A DNA stretch of 64,000 nt from positions 186,001 to 250,000 of the forward strand of contig CADCXC010000040.1 of NCBI GenBank assembly GCA_902806595.1, read 5' to 3'. The stretch comes from Pyrenopolyporus hunteri. Its lineage: Eukaryota > Ascomycota > Sordariomycetes > Xylariales > Hypoxylaceae. Each line of letters opens with the position of its first letter. Positions within the stretch are counted from its first letter, which is position 1. The notes under the pieces were generated by a model. It saw nothing but the letters and a program-made list of their open reading frames with translations. It searched no databases and was not told where the DNA came from. The position numbers and the translations under genes are program-made. Below, one piece after another: positions 23,806 to 35,384 of this stretch.

Positions 23806-26800
23806 ACCATTTACGGGTAATTTTTGCATATTTATATGTATCCTCTTTGTAAATAGATTTGGAGCGCGGAGTTTAAGGTCGACGGTCAGACTTATTTAAT
23901 ACTACGAATACCTACCTACCTTGGTAGGCATACACAATTAAATCGTCTCGTACAGCTGTTTCGTACAACTATATCGACTTGAAGGTCCTGCGTAAAATCT
24001 TGCATCGAACGAGAAATATTTGAACAACGATACTTTGCGTATGAACACGTATAAATAATGCTTTCGTGGCGTCGAGACTCTGACTCCGCGAATCCAACGA
24101 CTTCCACCGATGCCCGTGCATTAATAAGAGTTGTAGCACGCACGGCGGCCCTTCTCACCTACCTGCCTAGGCGCGTGTAAGCTCGCTATAGAGCCATCTG
24201 ACTTTCCCCCTAGGTACCTGGATATTTAAATTACCCTGCTTTCCCTTTCGTCACTTATATGAACCTTCCAGCTTTCCTCCCACGTTCCGCATACCATATT
24301 TTGTATAGTGAATTGAGCAGCAGCATTTTCTACGACGAGCAATGCTTTGGAGACCCCAAAAGCGTGTTTACCACCTACGGGGCATAACCTATTACAGATC
24401 CTCAATATCAAATGGCCAATGATGATACCTACGGAAAGCTGAGACCAAGCGTGTCCCCTTCTTCTCTACCCACGGATCCCAGAGAGCCGTTGTAAGGAAT
24501 AGCGGCAATATCTAATACTTAGAAGCGGCAATTATTCCCCTAGTATATAGGAAGCACATCAGCCCCTTGAGATAAAAACCGGTCTACTGCTTGGTAGGAT
24601 GTAGCCGCTATCGTTCCTGACGCACAACGTTCCCAAGTCTCTCCTTGTAAGTAGTTGGTAGCGGACTTGTACCTGGTTATATCACGCAGTAACGATATCA
24701 TAGACACCTACAAGCATGTCAAGAAAGGGCAATAACAATACGTATTGATTGAAATTACCTCGGACCATAGATTGGCGAAGTACCTAATAGTCCATACTGG
24801 ACATATGCATAATGGCATACGACCCTGCTAAAACCCGCTTGAAGTGATGGTTACAACCGGGACTATAATGAGCGCCTATAAAAACCAGGCGGGTGTGAAA
24901 GCAGCAGCATATCTCTTAACTACCGCCGGGAAGGTTCAAATTTTGTGATCTGGGGTTCTCGAAAGCGCTATCGGGGTTTTAGCTTTCGGCTGCTCGAGTA
25001 GGCGAATAGGCCCGCCGGCTCACCGGAGTATGAGCTGGGATGTCAAATGAGATAGGAGACCGTTTTACCCGTAGGCTTCCAATATAGGTGGTACCCGTGC
25101 CCGAAGCCCGTAGCTATTAAATACGGGTACAACCCTACGCGTAACTTAATAGCATTCTTCTTCACTCGTCGTTTAGTTAACATTGTGGTAGCCCGTATTT
25201 GGAATGGAGATCGTCTACATTCATGGCGCTTTTATCTAAGATTACATTATATCGTCGTTGAGCCGCCGGAGGATGCACGATGCAATACAGGATGCGGACG
25301 GGAGCGGGAGACCTGCGCACTGCCCCAACGAGTCAGCAAACAGCCCGCGTCGAACGTTCGATTTCACCCAATGAAAGATATCCGAACCGTAGCCTACCCG
25401 CCGACGGGCCGGTGCCATAAGAGCCAACCACACGACGAGGGAAACAACTTAGTTGTTGTACGAGCTATCTAAAAAGACAGGCCAGAGCCATAGATACCTA
25501 CCTAGGTAGGTAGGCAAGTAACTAGGTACCTATGTATGCTGAATGAAGATAAAGGGATATCCCGATATTTCATACGTCAACAACATAGGTAACCGGTACC
25601 TAGCAATCGCTCCCGGAAGTCAACATTACTGGTGGTGCTAGTGGAATAGTGATGGTGCCTCACAGGGGTTTTTCGTCATTCCTGCGTCGGCATTGTCGCT
25701 GAGACGAAGTACTTCTGCGTACGTACGGGATCGGGATAAAAAAAAAAAAAATCCGTATTCAAATGAAATCATCGCGATGGGTCATAGGTATGATCCATTA
25801 TGGGCCTAGCTAGACGCGGATAGCGGGGAACCTAGGTAGGTAGGTACCTATATAGACACCGGGTTCTACGTAGGCAATCCTATAAATAATTTTGCCCGTT
25901 ATCTTAGTGGCCAAGCGCGTTGCTCACGATGTCAAACCGTTTTGCTGCTGTGATTATTCGTATATGATTTATTGAAGACGGGCCATGAATCAGGGAGGGA
26001 GTGGGTGTAGGAAAACATGGACCTACAAGGCTTTTTGCCACCCATACTAATAATTAAGGGACAAACTACCACCCGCAGGTGCCTACTTACATGTATATAT
26101 CCAATTTTCCGGTGGTCTGTTGTTGGTAGGTAACGAGATGCCCGGTAAGTGGTCCGGGACTTCTACGTACGCGTACCTAGGTACCTATGTACATTCTGGT
26201 CTTTCTTTTTTTTTTTTTTTTTTTTTTAACGGCTACCAAGGTAGGTATCTACCTAGATATGGATGTATGTAGGTATTTGAGTACCTAGGTACACCGTGCA
26301 GAGAGTTCGAGAGATAGAACCTGCATGTATTTACCTAATCTCGCCCGATCATTGGATACCTAGGTACTGTACATACTGTGTATGTAGATGCGTACCCAAG
26401 CGAAAGAACCCCTCTTTTGGCCCGTGCATCCGGCCGGGGTAGGCCCTGATAGGCGCTAGGTATATTCACAAATCGGGATCAATTGATCTTGATCTATATA
26501 GACAACCTACCTACCTAGGTAGGTACCTAGGTATGTAGGTAGGTACTAAGGTATCTACCTAGGTACTTACCAATGTATATAATTGGGCTGATCCTGGTAC
26601 TCCGGTATGTACATGCATAAGCACGATCTTAAATCCCGAAATCTGGGGAACCCTTGTCCCTGTCCGATGCTATTTTTGAAAGGTGGGATTCTGCGATTAG
26701 CCAATCACAGCGCATCAACCCGAATACCTACGAGTTTACTTGAACTTCATATGTCCTAAAGCAGCCGCATCATGTACGATTTTATACGGCGACAGCGAGT

Positions 26801-27453
26801 AATCGGCGCTGATTTAGCTTGGGCCTGCGTGTATCGTATGTAATATTCAGTATGCAAATAGCTAGGTAGGTATCTAGGTAATAATAATGTCTACGTTGTT
26901 TCGTACCCGAGAGGAGATCTGTTATACCTTACCCTATGCGATGACTAGAAGCTGAGTTATCCGATAGGTGCCAGGGAAGTACACAATAGGCTTAGAACCC
27001 ATGGTACAAACCCCGGCATGGCTTCCTATAAATGAGAGGGACTGCGTGGGCACCTTAGAGATCAGTTACCTGGTAGGTAGGTAGGTACTGCTGGGTACAC
27101 GTACGAAGTATGGTCGATACAGGTAGAGAGGTACCTACGTAGGTAGGTATTTATTGCGGGAGTTAGGAGATATTTGCTTAGGTACCCAGGTATTTTCGTT
27201 AAATCAAAAATCGAAATCAGGGTTTTATCGCTTCAGAATAAAAATTTTCATCGAGTTACGGGTGGTTTGGTACAAGATCAGTGTTCTAATTGGCGGGATC
27301 ACGGAGACTGCTGGCGGGACCTAGCAACGTAGGTACCTATGTGTTTGTCAAGATCAGGCAGCTCCTTCCTCAAGATCAGAATCACCTAGGTACTCCGGTG
27401 ATTATTCGACCGTTGCGGGGTGCTGGTACGAAATCAGCCCTCAAAAAAAAAAG
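23806..27453. other. Long repeat-rich gap
   Basis: No gene supported. The stretch holds at least ten TAGG/CCTA palindromic tracts (for example 25494-25532, 25826-25852, 26236-26293, 26502-26570, 27067-27092, 27128-27152), an A-run at 25739 and a T-run near 26206-26227. The single open frame at 25185-25472 has no protein features. Confidence 0.5.
26160..27152. repeat. Dense cluster of TACCTAGGTA palindromes
   Basis: Six or more tracts of alternating TAGG and CCTA tetramers within 1 kb, many containing GGTACCTAGGTA. Each is about 15-70 bases with unique sequence between. Confidence 0.75.
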
Positions 27454-27460
27454 TATATAA
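27454..27460 (+). promoter_or_regulatory. Probable TATA box of the xxVDP-repeat gene
   Basis: TATATAA follows an A-run and precedes a C/T-rich stretch, about 430 bases before the ATG at 27886. The leader would therefore include the tandem repeats at 27540-27720. Confidence 0.45.
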
Positions 27461-27626
27461 ACAGAGCTCCCCGTCACTTTTTCCAACTTTCTCTTTTTTC
27501 CTCCCAACGCGTACAACATTGGTTCGTCTTCGACACATCGTTCGCATCCATCGTTCGCATCTATCGTTCGCATCCAACGTTCGTACTCACAACTCTATCA
27601 ACTTCAACTTCATCAACTTCATCAAC

Positions 27627-27720
27627 TCTATCGATCTTCTGATCATTCATCAACTTCATCAATTCTATCGATCTTCTGATCATCCATCAACTCTATCAAC
27701 TCTATCGATCTTCTGATCAT
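27627..27720 (+). repeat. 37-base tandem repeat in the putative 5' leader
   Basis: The 20-mer TCTATCGATCTTCTGATCAT occurs three times, starting at 27627, 27664 and 27701, exactly 37 bases apart. A separate set of CATCGTTCG-type units of about 14 bases lies just upstream (27536-27585). Confidence 0.85.
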
Positions 27721-27885
27721 CCGTCGACTCTGTCGTCATATCAACTTTATCATCAATTCATTCATCGGTCCGTCCGTTGTTCAATTGATTCATCACCTAC
27801 TGCACCTATCTTGTGCACCTATCTATCCCCATAACTTTGACTCACGTCTTCTTCGGCACATCGATCCATCGTCAATCCATTCATC

Positions 27886-30800
27886 ATGTATGCCATCACT
27901 CTTCTTGTTCCCCTTCTCCTCGCCCTAGATGCCATGGGTACCGCTCCTTTCGGGGCCGCCATCGGTATTCTAATGATCGCATGCCTCCCCGGTTACGATG
28001 GTCACGACCCGCTCTCCAATGTCGTCGCTCTCGCCATCAACTCAGCCACGGGATATTTCATCAAGAAAGTCATCGGCGGAGGGATCCTCCAAGAAATCCA
28101 CGGAATCACTCTTATGGGCTCATGTTACGACGCTTGGGGTCCGCAGTACCCGAGTTCCCATACCGTCGCCGCAACTATGGTTCTGCATAAGTTCATCGTC
28201 AGCGACGCGAGAATGTTGTTACTAGATGTCATTCTTATCATCTGTGTACACACTCTCCCCGTTCGCCGTATCCTTCTTCGCGTTGTCTCCCTGACTCTGA
28301 CCGGAATCCGTCGCACCAACGCATACGTCCGTACGCTTGGGCCTCGCCTCGTCAAATTCACCTCCGACCTGTCTACCAATCTTCGCCACGCCTGTTTCGG
28401 GAGGCCGAGAGGAACCGATGCCGGCACCCAGACGGATACTCAACTCACTGGACCTCAGCTGACCATGTCGGGGATCATGGTAACGGCGGACATACTTCCG
28501 GTGGACTTGCCTGTGTCCCAGCCCGCGTCCCGTCCGGCACCCCGAGTCCAATTGGAAACAGTACGGCCCCGAGCGACATTCCTGCGAAAGCGGCTCCAGG
28601 AAGAGATCGCAACCGGACGCGCCACCGAGGAGACCGCAAAGGGAGCCCCAGTCGAAGGCAAACCTACTGTTACGGCTCGACAGTACCTCCGGAGCAGATG
28701 GGCCGCTGCCAAGCAAGCCGGACAAGACAACACTCCGAAGGAAGAGCCCCGTATTGAGGAACTCGCGGGAGAGCCTATCGTCAATGTAGAGCCTATCAAC
28801 CCTCTACCTATCATTGGTCAACCTATCGTGGAGACAGAAGGAGAGCAGACTGCCAATGTAGAGGTACAGTCTACCAGCTCTCCGATCGTAGAAACCCCGG
28901 CCACCCTTTCTCTTACTGCCGACACCCTTCCTACCGACACTCCTCCCGTCGACACTCTCCCTGCCGGCCCCGTTGCTGTCGACCCTACCACTGTCGACCC
29001 TATTGTTGTCGGCCCTACCACCGTCAACCCTACCACCGTCGACCCTATCACCGTCGACCTTATCACCGTCGGCCCTCCCACCGCCGACCCTATTACTGTT
29101 GACCCCGCCGCCGTTGACCATATTGTTGCCGGCCCTATCACCGTCGGCCCTGCTCCCGTCGACTCTGCTGCCGTCGACCCTATTACTACCGACCCTACTA
29201 CTGTAGACCCTGCCGCCGTCGACCCTATTGTTGTCGACCCTGTTACTGTCGACCCTGTTCATGTCGACCCTGTCCATGTCGACCCTATTATTGTCGAGCC
29301 CGCTACCATCGAGCCCGCTACTGTCGACCCTATCGCCGTCGACTCTACCCCCGTCGACCCTGTCCCCGTCGGCCCTACTATCGTCGACTCTATTACTGTT
29401 GACCCCGCCACCGTCGACTCTGCCACCGTCGATCCTCTTTCCGCCGAACCCCTTCATGTCGACCCTGTTACCGTCGACCATGTTACTACCGACCCTCTTC
29501 CTGCCGACCCTCTACCTTCTCCCCCCACCTCTCCCGTTGTTCAACCTACCATTGAGCAACCTAGTGAAGAACCTGTCGCAGAGCAGGCCATCCAAATGGA
29601 ACCTACCATCGATGAGCCTGCCTGTGTTCAGTCTAGCCAGGAAGAGCCTATCGGCGTACAGCCGATTTGCTCCGAAGCCGATGTTGCTCAGCCCATTCCC
29701 GAACAGAACACGGAGCAGCACATCGAGCAGCCTGCCATAGAGCAGCATAGCGTCCAAGAGACTACGGCCAATGAGCCAATTATTTATAACCCTGTCTTCC
29801 CCCAACCCGCCTATACTCCGCCCATTATCAACCTACCTCTCCTCGGCCTACCTATCCCCGAGCTACCCATCCCTAACCAACCTATCTCCGACCTCCCCGC
29901 CTTTGGCCTACCTGCGTCCAACCTACCTACCATGGAGCATGCCGTCATCGAGCAGTATACCAGCAATGGAAACTCTGCCAGCGGCGAGTGGTACACCAGC
30001 AACCAGCAGCCAATTGAGGCCCAAGTGCCTGTTGTCAATTAGGAATTTGTCAACAGTGGGCAGCTTGTACACACCCAGCCCATTGGTAATGGCGAGCAGT
30101 TGACCGGATACAATCCCCTTGTCAACAATGCCGTGCCTGTCAGCGAGGGACCGGTTACCGAATTCGCCCCGGCTGGAGTGCCTCCTCCTGATAGCCAGGC
30201 AATTAGCAACTGGGAGTTTAACTTCCAGGTGCCTATCAGCAGTGGCCTCCTCTCCAGCTACGGGCAATTCGTCCAAGGGGTGCAGTCTGCCAATACGCAG
30301 ACTGCGCCGCCTCTATATAACGAGGCCCAGGGTATTTTCGGGCAGCCAACATACGGAGAGCCACTCACCACCGGAGTACTGCCCCCTACCGAGCCCGCCC
30401 CCCTAATCAACCCGTTCGTGTCGGTAGGGGAGCAGCTACGAAGCGAAGAGGAACTCGACCGTATGTTGGACGAGATTATCGGCGAGAGCGACCATTCTGC
30501 AGGCGAGCAGACCGTCGAGGAGGAGCACGTCGCCGAGGAGGAGCACGTTGCCGAGGAGGAGCACGTTGCCGAGGAGGAGCCCGACGAAATTCTAGCTCTG
30601 ATGGAGCAGGCGCTAGAAGAGGAGCTAGCGGAGATGAACAATCTCCCTGCTCAGGGGATGTATGATTCCCCTGATCAGGTCCACCAAGCCGCGGCCCCAG
30701 ACGACAATGGCCAGGAAGCAATTCCTGAGGAGCCTGCAGTTCCAGAGGAGTCGATGGCGGACTTCTCTGACCTTGATTCGTCCAGCCTCTTTGGCTCGGA

Positions 30801-31776
30801 GGAGGAGTACGACCTATTCGGCTCCGACGATGAAACATATGCCGCCGCCCCTACTGGAGCCCCCGACACGGCCGCCATCCCACACCCTACCGCCGCGGAC
30901 GTCAATCCCCATATGGACCAGGCCCCCATGAATAACCCTCCCACGGGTCCGCAGAACGCATACGGAATCCCGATGGGCCCCCAACCGGTCCAGACTTATA
31001 ACCCCCCGACGGGCTCCAATGCCCCTACGTACGCCGGACCAGCAAGCCCCGCGGCTACGTATCCTTCCGGCGGCCTTCCCTCTCCCAACACTACGATTCC
31101 CGACGCCGCACCCGCCTGCCCTGACCATTCAGATGTAGAGGCTAGCGCAGATATTTCCATGGCTGGTGCCGAAGCGGTGGAGGCGGACCCCACAACCACG
31201 CAGCCTGCCGCGGTGGATACCCCAGTGGAGGAGCCTCCTACGAACCCCCCTCCGCGTCCTGCACCGCGTCCTGCGCCGCTCCCGCTCATCAGAGCTCCGC
31301 CCATGTCAAGCCTGCCTTCTTCTTGGCTTCTACCCTCGAAGCCAAGACAAACTTACAAGATCGATCCGAGTGTTCTTGTGAAGAAGAAGGACGGTGAGCG
31401 CTCAAAAGCCAGCACGGGCGGCCGAGGAGGAAAGCAGAAGGGAGCTGACCAAGCGATCGTGAAGCAAGCAGTGCTGCGCGACACATTTATCATGGTGGAC
31501 TTCGACGGTTACCCTCATAGGGAGTCTGACCGGCGTCACCCGACTGCGGAGGATGAAGAGCGTCTCAGGGCCATGACGGAGAGGTCGGACAGGGCTCGGA
31601 TTCACAACCGAGCTATTATGAACTGGCGCAACCTCCTGATTGGCGTGTACGAGAAGAGGAGGAAGGCGGAAGAGAAAAAGAAGAAGATGGAAGCAGAGTA
31701 TAAGGCGATGATAGAGAGGCGACAGAAGCCCGTCAGCCCGTTCATCCCGAAGAAGAAGCCGGCACCGAAGCCCTAG
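27886..31776 (+). CDS. Giant repeat protein with membrane-like N-terminus; one in-frame TAG
   Basis: One reading frame of 1297 codons, broken by a single TAG at 30040-30042. As read, the product stops after 718 residues; 578 more codons follow in the same frame. A 102-base in-frame intron (29955-30056, donor GTATAC, acceptor CAACAG) would remove the stop and give 1262 residues, but its branch point is weak. Parts in order: hydrophobic segments near residues 4-18, 22-35 and 108-120; a basic linker with TQTDTQ; about 40 pentapeptides of the type xxVDP (residues 346-545); Glu/Gln/Pro-rich sequence; an acidic stretch with three EEHVAE units; Pro-rich sequence; and a basic helical C-terminus (RKAEEKKKKMEAEYKAMIE) ending KKKPAPKP. 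I do not recognise the family. The layout suggests a membrane-anchored stalk with a charged tail. Confidence is for a real gene, not for function. Confidence 0.6.
28921..29520 (+). repeat. Coding minisatellite, 15-base units encoding xxVDP
   Basis: About 40 degenerate 15-base units built on GTCGACCCT followed by two variable codons. Typical peptides are TTVDP, ITVDP and VHVDP; D is sometimes replaced by G, E or N. The period is a multiple of three, so all frames, including a 225-codon antisense frame, stay open by chance. Confidence 0.92.
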
Positions 31777-33678
31777 GCGATAACCAAATTTCCCGGTAAC
31801 GCGACACAAACTACGATCCTAATGCTAGACCCAAGGAATCTTTCGACGACGTTTGCTCTTTTGATTCGACATTAACCCCCAGCCCTACGGCCAACCTTCG
31901 CCGGTTTGGCACGGCCTTGCTTCGCAGGCAGGCCAGTATATTCCGTACTTTTCCGGGCATGCCAGTCTTCGGGCTGGTGTTTTGTTTACCCGGGGGTTAA
32001 TTCTTATTCAGAAGAGCAAAAGTCTAAGACTGATATTCTTTCGTCGGCAGAGGGATCGTGTTTGCTAGTGCTGCCAAGAAATCTGGAAGTCACTTAGTTT
32101 TTTGGTGTTGGTCTTCGTCTCTTCGGCTTGCAACGGAAAGACGGGTTATGGCTGCTGCTCTATTGTTTCCCGAACCTCGGCCTACAGATTCGGAATTTTC
32201 CTTCTCCTGTCTTCTTCTTCCCGTAAACGTCGAGAGGGAAGAGCGTTAGTGACTAATGGTAAGGTTAGGAATCCTTGTACCCTGCTTCTCTCTCTCCGTT
32301 CTATGGTCCCTGTTTGACGTCATGTAAGTCTTTCTAGAAGCCCTTAACTTTTGAATGAACCGAACCTAACATCATGCAGTCATCCTCAGCAAGAGTGGTA
32401 TATGCTGTGAGTCGATACCGTCACCCCTCCTAACCGCGCAGCCGCTTCATGCATTCATGGCTATTGTCTATAACCCTTCACGCCTACCTCCGACGTCTTA
32501 CCTACTGCACTTCCTTGGCAAAACGATAGCTCTTGATCTCGGCGATACCTAGGGAAGGATACGAAGATATAAATCACCATGGTACTGGTACTGGTATGTG
32601 ACAATCTCAGACTAACTTACGAGGCCCACGGATAACTAGCTAATGGTAGGTAAACGTCACAGGTCATAGTACGCCTTCTTCGAAGAGTTCCATGGACATA
32701 GATTCCCACCCCCTCGACAAGATGACACCGAGTACTCTTCGACCCACCGTACATTAAGAAACGAAGTTCATCAGGAGGGAATAGTTTTCAGGGCGAAGTT
32801 GTGGGGACAAAAGGAACATCCCTACCTAATGAAACTAATAATAATAAAAAAAAAAAAAAGGAAAAAGGAAAAAAGGAAAAAAAAAAAAAAAAACGAAGAG
32901 GAGCAGAAAGGGGGAAAGGAGCGGAAAGGAGGAAAAGGGAGGAAAGGGAGTTGATGGAGGAAGGTGATATGAGATGAGAAGGAGAGGAAAGGGAGGAAGG
33001 AGAGGGAAGGGAGGAGATACGAGATGACATTGAGAGGGTGAGGAAAGGATAGTGAGGAGGGATAACCGCCGAGCCTGATGGATATGGTGTGACCATTGAC
33101 TATTGTTATATTCAAGTGGTCAAGCTCAGAGGAGCTGTTTATCATACGGCCTACAAGTAGCCTTCGCTAGAGCTACCTGCCTCGAGGAGCGGTAATGAAA
33201 GGTTCGCGCAAAGTTTGAGGTCTTACTCGTAAATCTTTTGCCCGCCGTCAGACGTGGTAAATTTAGCAGTCCGTGGGATATTTAACTTGGGCTCGACAGG
33301 CGTTACTACGACAGACCACCCGCCGCCCTATGATCAAAGGTCTTGTTTCAATTGCGACGCCGTAACCCTACCTAACCTAGATATCGCAATGCTCTGGCGG
33401 GATGACATTTCCTCAGCATACTGACTTGAAGGAGGTGGAGCTCTCCCAGACTAAGAAAGAGACGCAGAGAATCGCTGAAGAAAATAGAATGAATTTCTAT
33501 ACGGCTAACTAGTTTTCATCCAAATGAATGAATGTCCTCAGAGCTTAAGACTGACCCTTAACCAAGAATGAGACTCTCATAATACCTTGCCCTAACCTTC
33601 CAGCCAAAGCAATGCAAAATTCAACGCAGCGAGATACTGAACATTTCCCAAATCAATGTGAAAGGAGTGAGAAATCTA
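31777..33678. other. Gap with a long purine tract
   Basis: Between two convergent genes. No gene seen. The main feature is the purine-rich tract at 32846-33056; there is also a T/C-rich stretch near 32100-32260. Confidence 0.5.
32846..33056 (+). repeat. Polypurine tract
   Basis: About 210 bases almost entirely of A and G on the plus strand, from pure A-runs into GGAAAGGAGG-type units, with few T interruptions. Such tracts can form unusual DNA structures. Confidence 0.8.
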
Positions 33679-35384
33679 TCAGTAAGGCTTCTGCCCAACG
33701 ATGTTCCCGGGAGGAGAGTAGCGTCCAACAACATAAACACCCCCTTTAGCATCCTTAGCCGCGCCCAAACCAACCTTAGTCGTAGACTTCCACATACATT
33801 GGGCTAGGGTGGGAGGGGATTAAGTCAGTAAAAGGGTAAATTGTAACAACGTATCTTAAGACGGCTTACTGTAGTGGCCATACGACCCGAAGTTGCCCTG
33901 CCCGATTGGCTCGCCGTGGTAGTTCTTCTCTTCGCCCAGCCACATACCTGAAGCCATAGCAAAAGGTGTGTTCGAACTGGATGACCTATATCATCTTTTA
34001 GTAGACCGTTTCCCCATCCTCGACAAGCCCCTAGCGCGGAAGTACAGTCTCTTACCATGCAAGATTCTCGCCCTGGTTAGGGCGTTGATCACCGCTCGAA
34101 TGCTGCAACTTGCCGATCTGCGCAAGGTGCTTCGCGTACGCCTCGGCATTCTTGGCAAGCTGGTTGTCCCAGACGAGGGGTCGGAGACCCTTACCCTTTC
34201 GCTTGTCGTTGTGGATGTTCAAGCCTTTCTGCTGGTCGGGGCTGAGAGCCGAGGCCACGCTGAATTCGACCGTCTCCTGCTCCTCGCCACCCGCGCCGGC
34301 TTCGGCAGCCTGGAAGACGGCGTCATTCGGCTCGTGGGAAACCGCCTCCCCGGCCTTGGCGTCGTCAACATCCGCGTCAACATCCGCGCCCTCGTTGGGG
34401 GTTTCGCTGGCGTCCCCCTTGCTCTCAATCTGCAGACCGTCGCCTTCGATGGCGGCCGCGGCGACGAATGCGTTCGCAGCAACGTCGGCCTTGCCGGGCA
34501 GCTTCATGGGTTGCTGGCTGACGTACATTTTACCCAGCTCCGTGAAGTTGCCGTTCGCGTCCATGAGCTGGGCAGCGGGGCTGACGAAGCCGTCGGCAAC
34601 CTTGCGCTGGAAGTCGAACAGGCCATACTCGAAGACCCAGTTCTGGCTGTCCAACCAGTTGCAGATCTGGACGGTGAAGGCCAGGACGGCTTGGTAGTTG
34701 CGATCAATGCATGCAATCTCGGTCACCATCTTCAGCCGTATTAGCCAAATTCAAGCTTCGCATTACGCTCGACGTCTTTTCACTCACCACTTTCTTCTGG
34801 GGCCATTTGTTATGCATATCCTGGATATACTTGATGGCATCGTTGGCGTGCTGAGAATAGTAGTGCAAGCAGAGGAAGTCGGGCGGGTCCTTGGACACGA
34901 GCGACATAAACTTTTCGATCCATTTTCGACCGTTGTCGTCCTGATACCAAGGTTAGCTTCGTCAACAACTCCAGCCGGAGCTTTATGTGTTCCGTCGGAT
35001 ACGTACGGATGCAACCGCCGGCGAACCGAGCTGCTTCCCCTTATTCTTCCTGAGGGGTAGCATGTGGCTGTACCAGATATCCCTCGCCTTTTCCGGGGAT
35101 ATTCCAGCACGTTCAGGCTCGTTGAAGAAGAGAATTATGGGATACTTGGAGTTCTGAATGATAGCCCAGTCGTTGCCTTGGGTGCTCTCGAGAACGCGGA
35201 CCATAGGCCGGAATGGCACCCGATCCTTGAGCTCGGGGGGGACCCATGCGTTCCAGTTCACGAGAGAGGCTACGGGGCTGTTGCCGCCAAAGTGAACTTG
35301 GTTGATCTTGTCTGGGACGCCTGGGTTTCCCGCTCCGGGGGTGTTGGTCCAATCCCAGAGAATCTGGCGCTTCTTAATAACCAT
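33679..35384 (-). CDS. GH128-like glycoside hydrolase fused to CAP/PR-1 domain
   Basis: Five minus-strand exons, 35384-35007, 34940-34788, 34729-34056, 33985-33870 and 33803-33679, give 481 residues; introns are 58-70 bases with standard sites and matching phase. Residues 1 to about 230 form an Asl1-like glycosyl hydrolase core (GH128, beta-1,3-glucan active): KKRQILWDWTNT, FFNEPERAG with the acid/base Glu, LCLHYYSQHA, and VTEIACIDR with the probable nucleophile Glu. A linker of about 95 acidic, Ala-rich residues follows. The rest is a CAP/SCP domain: LNIHNDKRKGKGLRPLVWD, GENLAW, then GHYTQCMW and GVYVVGRYSPPGN. The start is the first ATG of the exon and gives no signal peptide, although both domains are normally secreted. 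A short frame at 35563-35640 might be an upstream exon, but no splice in phase was found. Confidence 0.9.

Noticed and set aside
28804..29481. A 225-codon antisense open frame (and plus-strand frames rich in STL) over the xxVDP repeat
   Set aside because: The 15-base unit is a multiple of three and lacks stops in every frame, so these frames are open by necessity. The biased VDG/STL products have no other support.
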